The notes under the pieces were generated by a model. That model saw nothing but the letters and a program-made list of their open reading frames with translations, ran no database searches and was not told the DNA's origin. The position numbers and the translations under genes are program-made. Positions 8,973 through 19,416 of a stretch of DNA of 35,948 bases are shown in pieces; position 1 is the stretch's first letter; the number at the start of each line of letters is the position of its first letter. The stretch is from Paraburkholderia sp. (GTDB lineage Bacteria; Pseudomonadota; Gammaproteobacteria; Burkholderiales; Burkholderiaceae), in the NCBI GenBank assembly GCA_004322045.1, contig SCRN01000009.1, positions 1-35,948 on the forward strand, given 5' to 3'.

Positions 8973-10246
8973 CCCTGCTGGTACGCCACGTGCCCCGTGA
9001 CGATCGTCGCACGCACGCGCGCCGGCAGCTCATAGCCGAGGAACGGCGTGTTGTGCCCTTGGCTCTTGAGCGCACGCGGCTCGACACGCCAATACGCATT
9101 GCGATCGAACACGCAGATGTCCGCCGCCGCCCCCGCCTCGATGCGCCCCACCGGCAGCTTCAGCACCTTCGCCGGCTCCACGGTGATGCGGCCGAGCGCT
9201 TGCGCGAGCGGCAACCGCGCCTCGTCGGCCCACTTGATCGTCAGCGACAACAACAACTCGAGCCCCGTTGCGCCAGGGGTGGCCTCGGCGAACGGCAAAA
9301 GCTTTTCGTCGTCGTCGACGGGCGTATGCGCCGAACAGATAGCGTCGATCGTGCCGTCGGCCAACCCCGCGCGGATCGCCTCGCGGTCGCGCTGCGTCCG
9401 CAGCGGCGGATCGAGCCGGAACTGAGAATCGAAATAGCCGATGTCGACGTCGGTCAGATGGATGTGATTCGCGCTGACGTCGCACGACACGGCCAGTCCC
9501 TCGGCCTTGGCCTCGCGCACGAGCGCCACGCCTGCGGCCGACGACAAGTGCGACAAATGCACGCGCGCGCCCGTCGAGCGGATCAACTCGAAGATCGTGT
9601 GCAAGGCGATCGTCTCGGCCGCCACGGGCACGCCGGACAAGCCCATGCGCGAAGCCACCGCGCCGCTCGCCGCGACGCCGCCCTTCGCGAGATACGCGTC
9701 TTGCGGCCGCAGCCATACCGTGTAGTCGTACGTGCTCGCATACTGCAGCGCACGCAGCAGCACCTGCGTATCGACGACAGGCACGTCGGCCTGCGTGAAG
9801 CCGATGCAGCCCGCCTGCGTCAATTCGACCATCTCGGTGATTACGGCGCCCTTCAAGCCCACCGTCAGCGCGCCGAGCGGGTGCACATGCGCGCGATTGA
9901 GCTTGCTCGCGCGGAACTTGAGCATTTCGACGAGCCCAGGTTCGTCGAGGATGGGATCGGTATCGGGCGGGCACGCCAATGTGGTCACGCCACCGGCGAC
10001 CGCCGCGGCCATCTCGGAGTCGAGCGTCGCCTTGTGCTCATAGCCGGGCTCGCGCAGCCGCGCGGACAAATCGACAAAGCCCGGGGCGACATAAAGCCCC
10101 GTCGCATCGATCGTTTTCTCGGCCTCGAAGCCAGCCGGGGCCGTGCCGATGGCGGCAATCTTGCCGTCGGCGACGAATACGTCCGCCCGCTTTTCCGCGC
10201 CCGCGGCCGGATCGATGACCGTGCCGCCTTGGATATGAATCTTCAT
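8969..10246 (-). CDS. pyrX: Non-catalytic dihydroorotase homologue paired with aspartate carbamoyltransferase
   Basis: This is a 425-residue amidohydrolase-fold protein of the dihydroorotase family. The metal-binding DxHxHxREPG motif reads DLSARLREPG (residues 59-68), so both histidines are lost (Ser61, Arg63). The later catalytic stretch reads CSAHTPVD where active enzymes have an Asp-His pair. This matches the inactive PyrC' of pseudomonads and relatives, which is needed for assembly of the PyrB dodecamer; a catalytic PyrC is expected elsewhere. It follows pyrB by 67 bases and is coupled to plsC. The inactivity is read from the sequence; the scaffold role is family knowledge. Confidence 0.93.
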   Translation of the reverse strand: MKIHIQGGTVIDPAAGAEKRADVFVADGKIAAIGTAPAGFEAEKTIDATGLYVAPGFVDLSARLREPGYEHKATLDSEMAAAVAGGVTTLACPPDTDPILDEPGLVEMLKFRASKLNRAHVHPLGALTVGLKGAVITEMVELTQAGCIGFTQADVPVVDTQVLLRALQYASTYDYTVWLRPQDAYLAKGGVAASGAVASRMGLSGVPVAAETIALHTIFELIRSTGARVHLSHLSSAAGVALVREAKAEGLAVSCDVSANHIHLTDVDIGYFDSQFRLDPPLRTQRDREAIRAGLADGTIDAICSAHTPVDDDEKLLPFAEATPGATGLELLLSLTIKWADEARLPLAQALGRITVEPAKVLKLPVGRIEAGAAADICVFDRNAYWRVEPRALKSQGHNTPFLGYELPARVRATIVTGHVAYQQG

Positions 10247-10313
10247 GCCCTGCCTTTCGCTCTCGTTTTCTTTCCGTCGCTCTGTGCGGTTCGGGCGTGA
10301 GTACGCCGCCCGC

Positions 10314-11342
10314 TCACTCGTTGTTGCCGGCGACGATGCTCATCACGGCCATGCGCACCGCGATGCCGAACGTCACCTGATTGAGAATGACCGATTGCGG
10401 ACCGTCCGCCACCTGCGAATCGATCTCGACGCCGCGGTTCATCGGGCCCGGATGCATGACGATCGCATCGGGCTTCGCGCGCGCGAGCCGCTCGGGCGTC
10501 AAGCCCCAGCTCTTGAAATACTCCTGCGCCGAAGGCAGCAACGCGCCGCTCATCCGTTCGTTCTGCAGCCGCAGCATGATGACGACGTCGACATCCTTCA
10601 ACCCTTCGTTCAGGTCGTGATAGACGCGCACCCCAAGCTCTTCCAATCCGCCCGGCAACAGCGTGCGCGGACCGATCGCGCGCACTTCGGGCACGCCGAG
10701 CGTGGTGAGCGCATGGATGTCGGACCGGGCGACGCGCGAGTGAAGAATATCGCCGACGATCGCCACCCGCAGGTTCGTGAAATCGCGTTTGTAATGGCGA
10801 ATCGTGTACATGTCGAGCAGCCCTTGCGTGGGATGCGCATGGCGCCCGTCTCCGGCGTTGATCACATGCACGTGCGGCGCGCAGTGCTCGGCGATCAGAT
10901 ACGGCGCGCCACTCGAGGCGTGGCGCACGACGAACATGTCGGCATGCATGGCCGAGAGGTTGTTGATCGTATCGAGCAGCGATTCGCCCTTGCTCGTCGA
11001 CGACGCGTTGATGTTCAGATTGATGACGTCGGCCGATAACCGCTTAGCCGCGATTTCGAACGTCGTACGCGTGCGCGTGGAGTTTTCGAAGAAGAGGTTG
11101 AAGACCGACTTGCCGCGCAACAGCGGCACCTTCTTCACCTCGCGATCGGTCACGCTGACGAACTGCTCCGCCGTATCGAGAATATGCGTGACGATCGCGC
11201 GCGGCAGCCCTTCGACCGTGAGCAGATGCTTGAGCTCGCCGTTCTTCGTGAGCTGCGGGTTGCCCTTCAGAAAGCCATAGCGAAAACGCTCGGGCTGAGC
11301 GGGCTCGCCGCCGGCGGCGTGGCTCGGAGTGACGGTGTTCAT
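10314..11342 (-). CDS. pyrB: Aspartate carbamoyltransferase catalytic chain
   Basis: PyrB condenses carbamoyl phosphate and aspartate, the first committed step of pyrimidine synthesis. The 342 residues include the carbamoyl-phosphate motif STRTRT (88-93, in [12 protein letters not shown]) and [10 protein letters not shown]. The extended N-terminus (about 30 residues before the core) is typical of the class that forms dodecamers with a PyrC-like partner, in line with pyrX next door. It lies between pyrR and pyrX in one run. The ATG at 11342 has only a weak ribosome binding site. Confidence 0.96.
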   Translation of the reverse strand: MNTVTPSHAAGGEPAQPERFRYGFLKGNPQLTKNGELKHLLTVEGLPRAIVTHILDTAEQFVSVTDREVKKVPLLRGKSVFNLFFENSTRTRTTFEIAAKRLSADVINLNINASSTSKGESLLDTINNLSAMHADMFVVRHASSGAPYLIAEHCAPHVHVINAGDGRHAHPTQGLLDMYTIRHYKRDFTNLRVAIVGDILHSRVARSDIHALTTLGVPEVRAIGPRTLLPGGLEELGVRVYHDLNEGLKDVDVVIMLRLQNERMSGALLPSAQEYFKSWGLTPERLARAKPDAIVMHPGPMNRGVEIDSQVADGPQSVILNQVTFGIAVRMAVMSIVAGNNE

Positions 11343-11470
11343 GGTCGGTCTAATTCAAACATGGAAGGACGATGCGCGGCACGGCACGCATGCCGCTCGT
11401 GTCGCATGACGCTTGACGCAGACGCATAGCATTGCGGCTGAAAGCGATAGCGGTAAGCGCAGCATACGGT

Positions 11471-11986
11471 TCAGGCGACGCGCGGCTCGGTACGAAACGT
11501 GAAGCGTTTATCGGCCCCTTGCTCGAGCACGAGCGTCGTATCGGCATCGAGCTGCGCGTGAGCGCCGACGAACCGCGCTTCGATCGGCAATTCGCGGCCG
11601 CTGCGCTCGGCCAGCGCCGCAAGCTCGATGGCCGCGGGGCGCCCGTAGTCGTACAGCTCGTTGATGGCTGCACGCACGGTGCGGCCCGTATGCAGGACAT
11701 CGTCTACGAGCACGATGCGCCGGTTGTTGACGTCGAACGGCAGCGTGGTGGGGCTCGCTTGGCTATGCAAGCCCTTTTTGGCGTAATCGTCGCGGTGCAG
11801 CGAGACGTTGACGACGCCAAAAAACTTCGCGCCCGCGTCGCTGGCCAAGCGTTCGGCCAACCACGCGCCGCCGCTGTAGATGCCGGCGAGCACGGGACCA
11901 TCGGCCGCGGCGAACGACGCGCCGTAGGCGTCGAGGATCTGCGCGAGCAGCGTCTGGTACGACGCTTCGGCGTCAATGCAACTCAT
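11471..11986 (-). CDS. pyrR: PyrR-type phosphoribosyltransferase
   Basis: This type I phosphoribosyltransferase has 171 residues. Its PRPP-binding loop [13 protein letters not shown] (about 91-103) is diagnostic, and the family combines uracil phosphoribosyltransferase activity with pyr-gene regulation. In Gram-negative bacteria the regulatory role is less established, and I see no attenuator hairpin before pyrB. The start is the ATG at 11986 ([10 protein letters not shown]), 14 bases inside the end of ruvX; an upstream extension lies in the ruvX frame and is not homologous. About 130 bases separate it from pyrB. Confidence 0.93.
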   Translation of the reverse strand: MSCIDAEASYQTLLAQILDAYGASFAAADGPVLAGIYSGGAWLAERLASDAGAKFFGVVNVSLHRDDYAKKGLHSQASPTTLPFDVNNRRIVLVDDVLHTGRTVRAAINELYDYGRPAAIELAALAERSGRELPIEARFVGAHAQLDADTTLVLEQGADKRFTFRTEPRVA

Positions 11987-12407
11987 CGGAAAGTCCGTCC
12001 AAGTACTGTTGGAGAATGATGCAAGCCGCCTCGGCATCGCGCATCTGCGCCGCCGCGCCTTTCTCGCGCATATCGAGATCGGCGGCGACCGAACTGTAGC
12101 GTTCGTCCACCCAATCGACCGGCAGATTGAAACGCCCGTTCAACTGATTGCCGAACCGCTTCGCAAGCTGCGTCATTTCGTGCGGCGTGCCATCGGGATG
12201 GCACGGCAAACCGACGACGAGCGCCTCGGGTTGCCATTCGCCGATGAGCTTGCCCACCGCTTCGAAGCGAAATTCGCGGCTGCGGTTCGGCACGACGACA
12301 AGCGCGCGCGCTTGCCGCGTCAGCACGTTGCCGATCGCCACCCCGATGCGCTTTTCGCCGTAGTCGAACGCAAGCAGCGTCGCCTCACGCCCGACCGGTT
12401 TCATCAT
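11973..12407 (-). CDS. ruvX: YqgF/RuvX family RNase H-fold nuclease
   Basis: This is a 144-residue YqgF-family protein, proposed as a Holliday-junction resolvase and in E. coli linked to 16S rRNA 5' processing. The RNase H-like core starts [16 protein letters not shown] (about 11-26), and [10 protein letters not shown] lies near residue 100. Two ATGs (12407, 12404) are possible; the first overlaps the yqgE stop as ATGA. It also overlaps pyrR by 14 bases, so yqgE-ruvX-pyrR looks translationally coupled. The yqgE-yqgF order is widely conserved in proteobacteria. Confidence 0.95.
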   Translation of the reverse strand: MMKPVGREATLLAFDYGEKRIGVAIGNVLTRQARALVVVPNRSREFRFEAVGKLIGEWQPEALVVGLPCHPDGTPHEMTQLAKRFGNQLNGRFNLPVDWVDERYSSVAADLDMREKGAAAQMRDAEAACIILQQYLDGLSDELH

Positions 12408-12982
12408 GCGTGACCCGCGTCGCCCGACAACATCGACGGCGTAACGCCCAGCAGCGCGAGCGCCGCTTCGAAGCGCCCTTCGGCCGGCACGTCGAAGACG
12501 ATGCTCGGATCGGCCTCCACCGTGAGCCAACCGTTGTGCGAGATTTCCTCTTCGAGCTGACCCGCTCCCCAGCCCGCGTGGCCGAGCGTCAGCAAAAACC
12601 GCTGCGGTCCTTTGCCGCTGGCCACGGCTTCGAGCACGTCTTTCGAGGTCGTCATCTCGAGGCCGCCCGTCACCGCCATGGACGAGGTATAGGCGCTGCC
12701 CTCCACCGGCTCGTGCAGCACGAAGCCGCGCTCCGTTTGCACGGGGCCGCCGAAGTAGACGGGGACATGAAGCAAAGGCTCGATTTCGAGTTTCAAATCG
12801 ATGCGGGTGAAAAGCGATTCCAGATCGATGTCCGTCGGCCGGTTGATGACCAGGCCGAGCGCACCTCGCTCGCTGTGATCGCAAAGGTAGACCACAGTCC
12901 CTGAAAAAGTAGGATCAGCCATGTTGGGCATGGCGATCAGGAACTGGTTAGTCAGGTTGATGCGATCGTTACTCTTAGGCAT
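12404..12982 (-). CDS. yqgE: YqgE/AlgH family protein (DUF179)
   Basis: This is a 192-residue member of the YqgE/AlgH family, whose biochemical function is unsettled. Family hallmarks are [19 protein letters not shown] at the N-terminus, [17 protein letters not shown], and [15 protein letters not shown]. The ATG at 12982 (MPKSNDRIN) is chosen because homologues begin here; an extension to 13057 crosses the promoter. There is no Shine-Dalgarno, and an extended -10 lies 8 bases upstream, so the mRNA may be leaderless. It heads the run that continues through ruvX and the pyr genes to plsC. Confidence 0.95.
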   Translation of the reverse strand: MPKSNDRINLTNQFLIAMPNMADPTFSGTVVYLCDHSERGALGLVINRPTDIDLESLFTRIDLKLEIEPLLHVPVYFGGPVQTERGFVLHEPVEGSAYTSSMAVTGGLEMTTSKDVLEAVASGKGPQRFLLTLGHAGWGAGQLEEEISHNGWLTVEADPSIVFDVPAEGRFEAALALLGVTPSMLSGDAGHA

Positions 12983-12989
12983 GGTTCGG

Positions 12990-12998
12990 ATTTTAGCA
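12990..12998 (-). promoter_or_regulatory. Extended -10 element for yqgE
   Basis: TGCTAAAAT on the minus strand is a TGn-extended -10 (TAAAAT). The -35 region is poor. The predicted start of transcription falls at or next to the yqgE ATG at 12982. Confidence 0.5.
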
Positions 12999-13278
12999 AA
13001 GACGGTGCAGGTTGGCCGCCACGCGTGCGTTGCGGCGCACGGCGCGACAGCCCGCAAACCGAGGCTGGCGCATCGATCGCGCCGGCCCCGACAGGCAGTA
13101 AGTACGTTTATCGCACTCTATCACGCATGCATACGGCGACTCCGCGCTTTGGCCGCTCGGACAAGGGGCACGCTCGGCGCGGGCGCGTTCACATAAAGAC
13201 AAAGATAGGCAGGGATAGCGCTTAACGGCTAGTCTTTTGCACAGCCGAGCGCGGGGCAAGGCACGATCTGGGTAGGGT

Positions 13279-14655
13279 TTAAGGAGCCGCGGAGACTTGC
13301 GCACCGCCGCTCCCGGGCGCGGCGCGTTCGATCGCCTGCGTCAGCAGCGCCAGCGGCACCGCGGAATCGGGCGGCGCAACCCCGGCTGCGACACGGAGCA
13401 GCATGGCTCGCAGCGCTTCAGCCGCCTGTTCCACCGGGCGCCGCGCGGGCGCCAACTGCGGCGAGCCTACACGCGCCGCATACGCCTCGCGACGCCATGC
13501 GAGTCCCAATGCCTCGGCCAGCAACACGACATGGCCCAGGCCCAACGCTTGCGCCGAGGCACCCAGCCGATAAGCCGCCAGCGCGGTGTGTTCTGCCGCG
13601 GCGATATCCGGCGTGGCGCCGGCAAACACGGCGTCCGTGCCGACCGCCAGCGCCGCCATCGAGGCATCGGCCGTCTGCAGGAAATCTTCATATGCAAAGA
13701 CGGGCACCGAGAGCACGCCCAAGTCACGCGCGATCCCGCCGGCAGCCGCCGCTTCAGCCTGCGTGGCGCCCTGCTCCCACGCGGCTTCCGACGACTGTGT
13801 CGCCGCGACGTGCCAATCCACCGTCAAACCGTAATCGTTCAAGAGCGCGACGGCATCGGCATCCTCCGCCGCAGCCCCATACAGCGCGTAATCGCGCCAT
13901 AGCAGCGCGAGCGTGGCGCGCACGAACGAGCGCGAGGCCAATTGCGAACCATGCTCTTGTTCCGCCAACAACAAATTGCAGCGCGCATAGAACCGCTTGA
14001 CGTCGGGCTCGCCCGCCCGCGCGCGCCCGCTCACACGCAACGTGCGCGCGCACACGCCGGCCAAGCGCCAGACGTCGTAGGTATCGTCCCCGGCGAGCGT
14101 GGCAAGGCACGCGTCCAATTCGTCGAGCGCGGCAGGCGCGTCGTCCGACCCTTTGAGCACGGGCAGCAACGCCTGCTCGTAACGCGCGCGCAATGGCCCC
14201 AGCAGCGCCGGCGCAATCGCCCGCATGGTGGCGGGCGCAATCGGCCGCGCGGCAAGGGCAAGATCCTCGAAAACGGCGGTATAGCCGCCTTGCGTATGGT
14301 TGGCGACCTGCGCATGCAGTTCGCGATAATGCGCGAACAGCGTCGGCGAGCACGCCAACTCGCGCAGATTGCGACGCCCGAGTGCTGCGTGGAAATCGGC
14401 AAGCGCCTCATTGAATCGCGGCAGAAAATCGTCGCTGGCGAACGGAGAAGCCAGCACGAGCGCGTCGGTGTAGCGTTGCGCGGCAAGCCAGCCCGCTTGC
14501 CGCAGCACTTGCGCCGCGCGCAACAGCGGCCCGACCACGGCGATTTGCGCTTCGCTTGCGCGGCGCGCCTCGGCCAGCGCGGCTTCAGCCTCGGGCACGG
14601 CGGCGCCGCGCGGGTTGGGCAATGCTTCGAGAGTGGGCAAATCTGCGGAGGTCAT
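13279..14655 (-). CDS. Unrecognised alanine-rich helical protein
   Basis: This is a 458-residue protein that I cannot assign. It is rich in Ala, Leu and Arg, with predicted amphipathic helices throughout. I see no signal peptide, membrane segment or catalytic motif, and the C-terminal 40 residues look flexible. It lies 69 bases after rubredoxin on the same strand. In related betaproteobacteria, rubredoxin is often followed by pil-chp chemosensory genes, and the sequence has a faint likeness to the helical N-terminal region of ChpA/PilL and FimL. That link is inference only. Coding is supported by length and third-position G/C. Confidence 0.8.
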   Translation of the reverse strand: MTSADLPTLEALPNPRGAAVPEAEAALAEARRASEAQIAVVGPLLRAAQVLRQAGWLAAQRYTDALVLASPFASDDFLPRFNEALADFHAALGRRNLRELACSPTLFAHYRELHAQVANHTQGGYTAVFEDLALAARPIAPATMRAIAPALLGPLRARYEQALLPVLKGSDDAPAALDELDACLATLAGDDTYDVWRLAGVCARTLRVSGRARAGEPDVKRFYARCNLLLAEQEHGSQLASRSFVRATLALLWRDYALYGAAAEDADAVALLNDYGLTVDWHVAATQSSEAAWEQGATQAEAAAAGGIARDLGVLSVPVFAYEDFLQTADASMAALAVGTDAVFAGATPDIAAAEHTALAAYRLGASAQALGLGHVVLLAEALGLAWRREAYAARVGSPQLAPARRPVEQAAEALRAMLLRVAAGVAPPDSAVPLALLTQAIERAAPGSGGAQVSAAP

Positions 14656-14724
14656 AGCGTCGTGGACATGGAAAGCGGCGCGGCCGCGTTCGGCCCCAAC
14701 CGCCCGGCGCCGATCAGATTCAGA

Positions 14725-14895
14725 TCAGATCTGAACCATTTCGAAGTCTTCCTTGCGCGCGCCGCATTCGGGACAGGTCCAATTGATCGGAACGTCTTCC
14801 CAGCGCGTGCCCGGGGCGATGCCTTCTTCAGGCAAACCAGCCTCTTCGTCGTAGATCCAGCCGCAAATCAGGCACATCCAGCTTCTATATTCCAT
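14725..14895 (-). CDS. rubA: Rubredoxin
   Basis: This 56-residue iron protein carries electrons in the cytoplasm. The two iron-binding knuckles are CLICGW (Cys8, Cys11) and CPECGA (Cys41, Cys44), and the spacing and conserved aromatics (WIYDEEAG, WTCPEC) fit the family. The start is the ATG at 14895 (MEYRSWMC); no strong ribosome binding site is visible. It is divergent from the ThiD-like gene and sits upstream of the unrecognised 458-residue protein. Confidence 0.95.
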   Translation of the reverse strand: MEYRSWMCLICGWIYDEEAGLPEEGIAPGTRWEDVPINWTCPECGARKEDFEMVQI

Positions 14896-15143
14896 TCTTG
14901 TATCGCGTCGAAAGATCCGTGGATCAAAGAGCCATGATGGTACCGTTTTTGGGGCGCGCCTGGCTAGGAGTACGCGTGCGTGCGCTCGGCTGCCGGCGCG
15001 GCGCTCAGCCTGCGCCCGCGGCGCTGCGTGCGCGCGACATCCTTGTCAGTGCCATCGGAGCGAATAAAGCCGCATAATGGGGCGTCCGCGCAGGCGCGCC
15101 GGCCGGCCCGCCGCCCGCGAATTTCATCATATTGCTCCATTCC

Positions 15144-16001
15144 ATGCACAGTGCCGCTCCCCCCATCGTTTTGACCTTCGGCTTGTCCGACCCCACGGGT
15201 GGCTTCGGCCTGCAGGCCGACCTGCTCACGCTCGCGAGCATGGGTTGCCACGGGGTATCGGTTCTCACCGGCTATACAGTGCGCGATTCGGCCACCTGCG
15301 ATGAAGTGACGGGCCTGGACCCCGACGTCGTCGCCACGCAAGCGCGTATGCTGCTCGAAGATATGCCCGTGGCCGCCTTCAAAGTGGGCGCCGCCACGCG
15401 CGCCGAAGTGGTTAGCGCCATCGCCGAAGTCGTGTCCGACTACGACGGCATCCCGCTGATCCTCGCGCCCGATTTCACCGTTGACGACGAACACGTGCTC
15501 GCCGCCGACGAGCTGCGCGAATCGATCGCCGATCTGCTCGCCCCGCAAACGACGGTCCTGATCGCCGATCAAGCGACGTTGATCACACTCGCCCAGCCCG
15601 ACGGCGAAGCCGAAGCGCCCAGCTTGGATGCGGCCATCGCCCATCTGCTCTCGCAAGGCACCGAGTACGTGCTGTCGACGCAAACGGGCGCGCATCGCCT
15701 GGTCTATACGCTGTTCAGCGAAGAAGGGCAGGTTCGGCAAGACATGTGGGACCAGCCGCAATATCGCGTCATGGGCATCACCGATACCCTCGGCGCAGCC
15801 ATCGCGGCGCTGCTCGCCAACGGACAGGAGCCTGCGGAGGCGGTGCGCGAAGCACAGGAGTATCTCTATCAAGCGACACGCCAGGCGTTCCGCCCCGGCA
15901 TGGGCGCCTATATGCCCGATCGCTTCTTCTGGGCTCGCGACGACGAAGGCACGCCGACGATCGGCGAGCAAACGCCTCGCCAAAAGTCCACGCGCGCATA
16001 G
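15144..16001 (+). CDS. ThiD-like hydroxymethylpyrimidine kinase, atypical active site
   Basis: This is a 285-residue ribokinase-fold protein related to ThiD, which phosphorylates HMP and HMP-phosphate for thiamine synthesis. The N-terminal LSDPTGGFGLQADLLTL (14-30) corresponds to the ThiD signature SDPSGGAGIQADLKT. Two later motifs differ. The usual DPVM segment reads APDFTVDD, and the anion-hole GTGC reads GITD (211-214). Asp214 therefore replaces the ThiD Cys, as in other ribokinase-family kinases, and a conserved Gly becomes Thr. It could be a thiamine salvage kinase or a paralogue with another substrate. The start is the ATG at 15144; an in-frame TTG at 15132 is less likely. Confidence 0.85.
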   Translation: MHSAAPPIVLTFGLSDPTGGFGLQADLLTLASMGCHGVSVLTGYTVRDSATCDEVTGLDPDVVATQARMLLEDMPVAAFKVGAATRAEVVSAIAEVVSDYDGIPLILAPDFTVDDEHVLAADELRESIADLLAPQTTVLIADQATLITLAQPDGEAEAPSLDAAIAHLLSQGTEYVLSTQTGAHRLVYTLFSEEGQVRQDMWDQPQYRVMGITDTLGAAIAALLANGQEPAEAVREAQEYLYQATRQAFRPGMGAYMPDRFFWARDDEGTPTIGEQTPRQKSTRA

Positions 16002-16028
16002 CGCCCCGCGCGTTTCGCACAGACGTAA

Positions 16029-16064
16029 AAAAACCCGCAGCGCCGATAAGCAATGCGGGTTTTT
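16029..16064. terminator. Bidirectional rho-independent terminator
   Basis: AAAAACCCGCA (16029-16039) pairs with TGCGGGTTTTT (16054-16064) across a 14-base loop. A T-run follows on both strands, so it can end the convergent ThiD-like and groEL transcripts. Confidence 0.9.
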
Positions 16065-16135
16065 CGTCAACAGGACGCGCCTTGCGGCGCGCCCCCATGT
16101 CGTTTCGACGATTGGCCTGGATCGGCCCGCCGAAA

Positions 16136-17779
<1,644 letters not shown>

Positions 17780-17822
17780 CTAACTCCTTGAAATCTTTAT
17801 GGAATATCGACCAGGACAGAAA

Positions 17823-18113
17823 TTACTTCTGAACGACGGCCATGATGTCTTCTTCGCGCATCACCAGCAGCTCGTTACCGTCGACTTTGACGGTTTGGCC
17901 GGCGTACTTGCCGAACAGGACGCGATCGCCGACTTTGACGTCGAGTGCGATTTGGTCGCCCTTGTCGTTGCGCTTGCCCGGCCCGATCGCGAGCACTTCG
18001 CCTTGATCCGGCTTCTCGGCCGCGGCGTCAGGGATCACGATGCCCGAGGCGGTCTTGGTTTCCTGATCCAAACGCTTGACGATGACGCGATCGTGCAAAG
18101 GACGAAGGTTCAT
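17823..18113 (-). CDS. groES: 10-kDa co-chaperonin
   Basis: GroES caps the GroEL ring. The 96 residues begin [15 protein letters not shown], contain the mobile-loop region [11 protein letters not shown], and end with the [14 protein letters not shown] strand. GAGGAG lies just upstream of the ATG. It is the first gene of the groESL operon, with a sigma-70 promoter and CIRCE in its leader. Confidence 0.99.
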   Translation of the reverse strand: MNLRPLHDRVIVKRLDQETKTASGIVIPDAAAEKPDQGEVLAIGPGKRNDKGDQIALDVKVGDRVLFGKYAGQTVKVDGNELLVMREEDIMAVVQK

Positions 18114-18191
18114 ACATACTCCTCTCTGGTTTGAGACTGAAGAACGCTGAAGTTAAGTGAAGGCCGCGGAGCGCGACCCGGATGAAACTTG

Positions 18192-18218
18192 TTAGCACTC
18201 ATGTGCAGCGAGTGCTAA
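18192..18218. promoter_or_regulatory. CIRCE element (HrcA operator)
   Basis: TTAGCACTC, 9 bases, GAGTGCTAA: an exact match to the consensus inverted repeat. It lies between the -10 box and groES, so HrcA bound here should repress groESL until heat shock. Confidence 0.98.
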
Positions 18219-18246
18219 TTATATGGACCGACCTTGGCAATTTCAA
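18218..18246 (-). promoter_or_regulatory. Sigma-70 promoter of groESL
   Basis: On the minus strand, TTGAAA (18241-18246) and a perfect TATAAT (18218-18223) are 17 bases apart. The last T of the -10 box is also the first base of CIRCE, so HrcA would directly block polymerase. Confidence 0.9.
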
Positions 18247-18699
18247 GAAGGGGGAAGAAGAGAAATTGGGGGGCGTGTAGGCCCGCAGCCAAAACCGGCA
18301 ATCGTAAGCAGAAAAATCTAGCAAGACGGGCGAAAGCCTCTGCCGCAACGCCTGCGGTGGCTAGCCACGAATGGGCGTTGAGATTGGGGAGGGGTAAACC
18401 CTGACAGCACTATCTTCGAAGCGCTAGGACTTCTAGACCACGGCTGCTAGCCCATCCCGCCGCCGCATGGGCCATGTCGCTCGGTACCGATTCTATAAGG
18501 CGTATTTGGCGCTTTTACCCGTTCCGTTCGATCACATTGAACCCTGACAACAACGATAGGTGGACAGCTCCGATCATTGCTCGACGGCCGGCTGCGTGCC
18601 AACATCGATGATCGATCCCCCATGGAATGCCGGCAATGCCTATCAACTGTACCTTTGTGGCACGACTGTGAAGGCATACGGCACCGTGGAGGTTCGCTA
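18247..18699. other. Gene-free region between groESL and the small membrane protein
   Basis: I see no gene with family features in these 453 bases. The decamer AACCCTGACA occurs twice (near 18393 and 18539) without an obvious role. The far end should hold the leader of the gene at 18700. Confidence 0.4.
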
Positions 18700-18978
18700 A
18701 TGAAGATTGTCCGCTACGGCACTAACGGTCTCGCTACGCTTGCGATCGGATTCCTCCTCTCGCGGTATGTCAGCAATCTGCCCTACGACTTTCCGCCACT
18801 GCCGGCGTCCATTGCGTTCGCCATGCGTGCGCTTCACATCGATACGGTCAAGAATGCCGACGATATCGAAACGATTGGGCTGGTCATCATCATCGTGGCG
18901 TCGCTAATCGTTGCCGCATTGCTCGTATGGGCGCTGAATCGGCTCCTTCGTCACCGGCAAACTGCGCATCGTTCCTAA
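18700..18978 (+). CDS. Small two-span membrane protein, unknown function
   Basis: This is a 92-residue protein with two hydrophobic segments: about 10-24 (GLATLAIGFLLSRYV) and about 60-82 (IGLVIIIVASLIVAALLVWAL). A soluble loop of about 35 residues lies between, and the C-terminal tail is basic. I choose the ATG at 18700 because GGAGG lies 7 bases upstream; an extension to 18577 is unlikely. No family is recognised. It stands alone between groESL and the toxin-antitoxin genes. Confidence 0.65.
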   Translation: MKIVRYGTNGLATLAIGFLLSRYVSNLPYDFPPLPASIAFAMRALHIDTVKNADDIETIGLVIIIVASLIVAALLVWALNRLLRHRQTAHRS

Positions 18979-19112
18979 CGGCATGGAATGGGATTGAGCA
19001 CCTCCCCCGCAGCAAGAGCCGGCCATGCAAGCGGCAGATGGTAGGAGGAAATAGCCCCGCGACAAGCCGCGCGACTTTGCAACTTCCCGCTTGGCGCCGT
19101 GTGATGCTATCC

Positions 19113-19129
19113 TTGCATCGCGTTTGCAA
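19113..19129. promoter_or_regulatory. Inverted repeat upstream of the ParD/ParE-like operon
   Basis: TTGCA, 7 bases, TGCAA (19113-19117 and 19125-19129) lies about 20 bases before the antitoxin ATG, where an autoregulatory antitoxin would bind. A weak promoter (TTGCAA, 17 bases, TGTGAT; 19077-19105) is just upstream. Confidence 0.35.
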
Positions 19130-19149
19130 TGCAGGGAGCAATTGGGTAT

Positions 19150-19416
19150 ATGAAAACCGCTACAATGCCGCCGCTGCGCGTCGACCCCGAATTGCGACAG
19201 GCCGCGGAAGGTGTGTTACGCAAGGATGAATCGCTGTCGGCGTTCATGGAAGCCGCGCTCCGCGAAAGCATCGCGCGCCGTCGGACGCAGCGCGAATTTG
19301 TTGCTCGAGGGCTCGACGCGCGCGATCAGGCGCGCCGCGACAATGAGTATTTCGACGCAGACACCGTGCATGCCGAACTCGAGGGCATGCTGCTTGCCGC
19401 GCAAATGAAACGATGA
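19150..19416 (+). CDS. Ribbon-helix-helix antitoxin, YlcI/YnfO or ParD-like
   Basis: This is an 88-residue candidate antitoxin. The N-terminal PPLRVDPELRQAAEGVLRKD followed by LSAFMEAALRESI is a ribbon-helix-helix DNA-binding pattern. The acidic C-terminal half (NEYFDADTVHAELE) would wrap the toxin. The start is the ATG at 19150; an earlier ATG at 19129 lies in the likely operator. It overlaps the toxin gene by 4 bases (ATGA), typical of type II toxin-antitoxin pairs, and probably represses its own promoter. Confidence 0.82.
   Translation: MKTATMPPLRVDPELRQAAEGVLRKDESLSAFMEAALRESIARRRTQREFVARGLDARDQARRDNEYFDADTVHAELEGMLLAAQMKR

Noticed and set aside
8990..10300. 436-codon plus-strand open frame
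   Set aside because: Antisense to pyrX, with no recognisable motif.
18247..18699. Short open frames between groESL and the membrane protein
   Set aside because: No ribosome binding site, no family features and uneven codon use.
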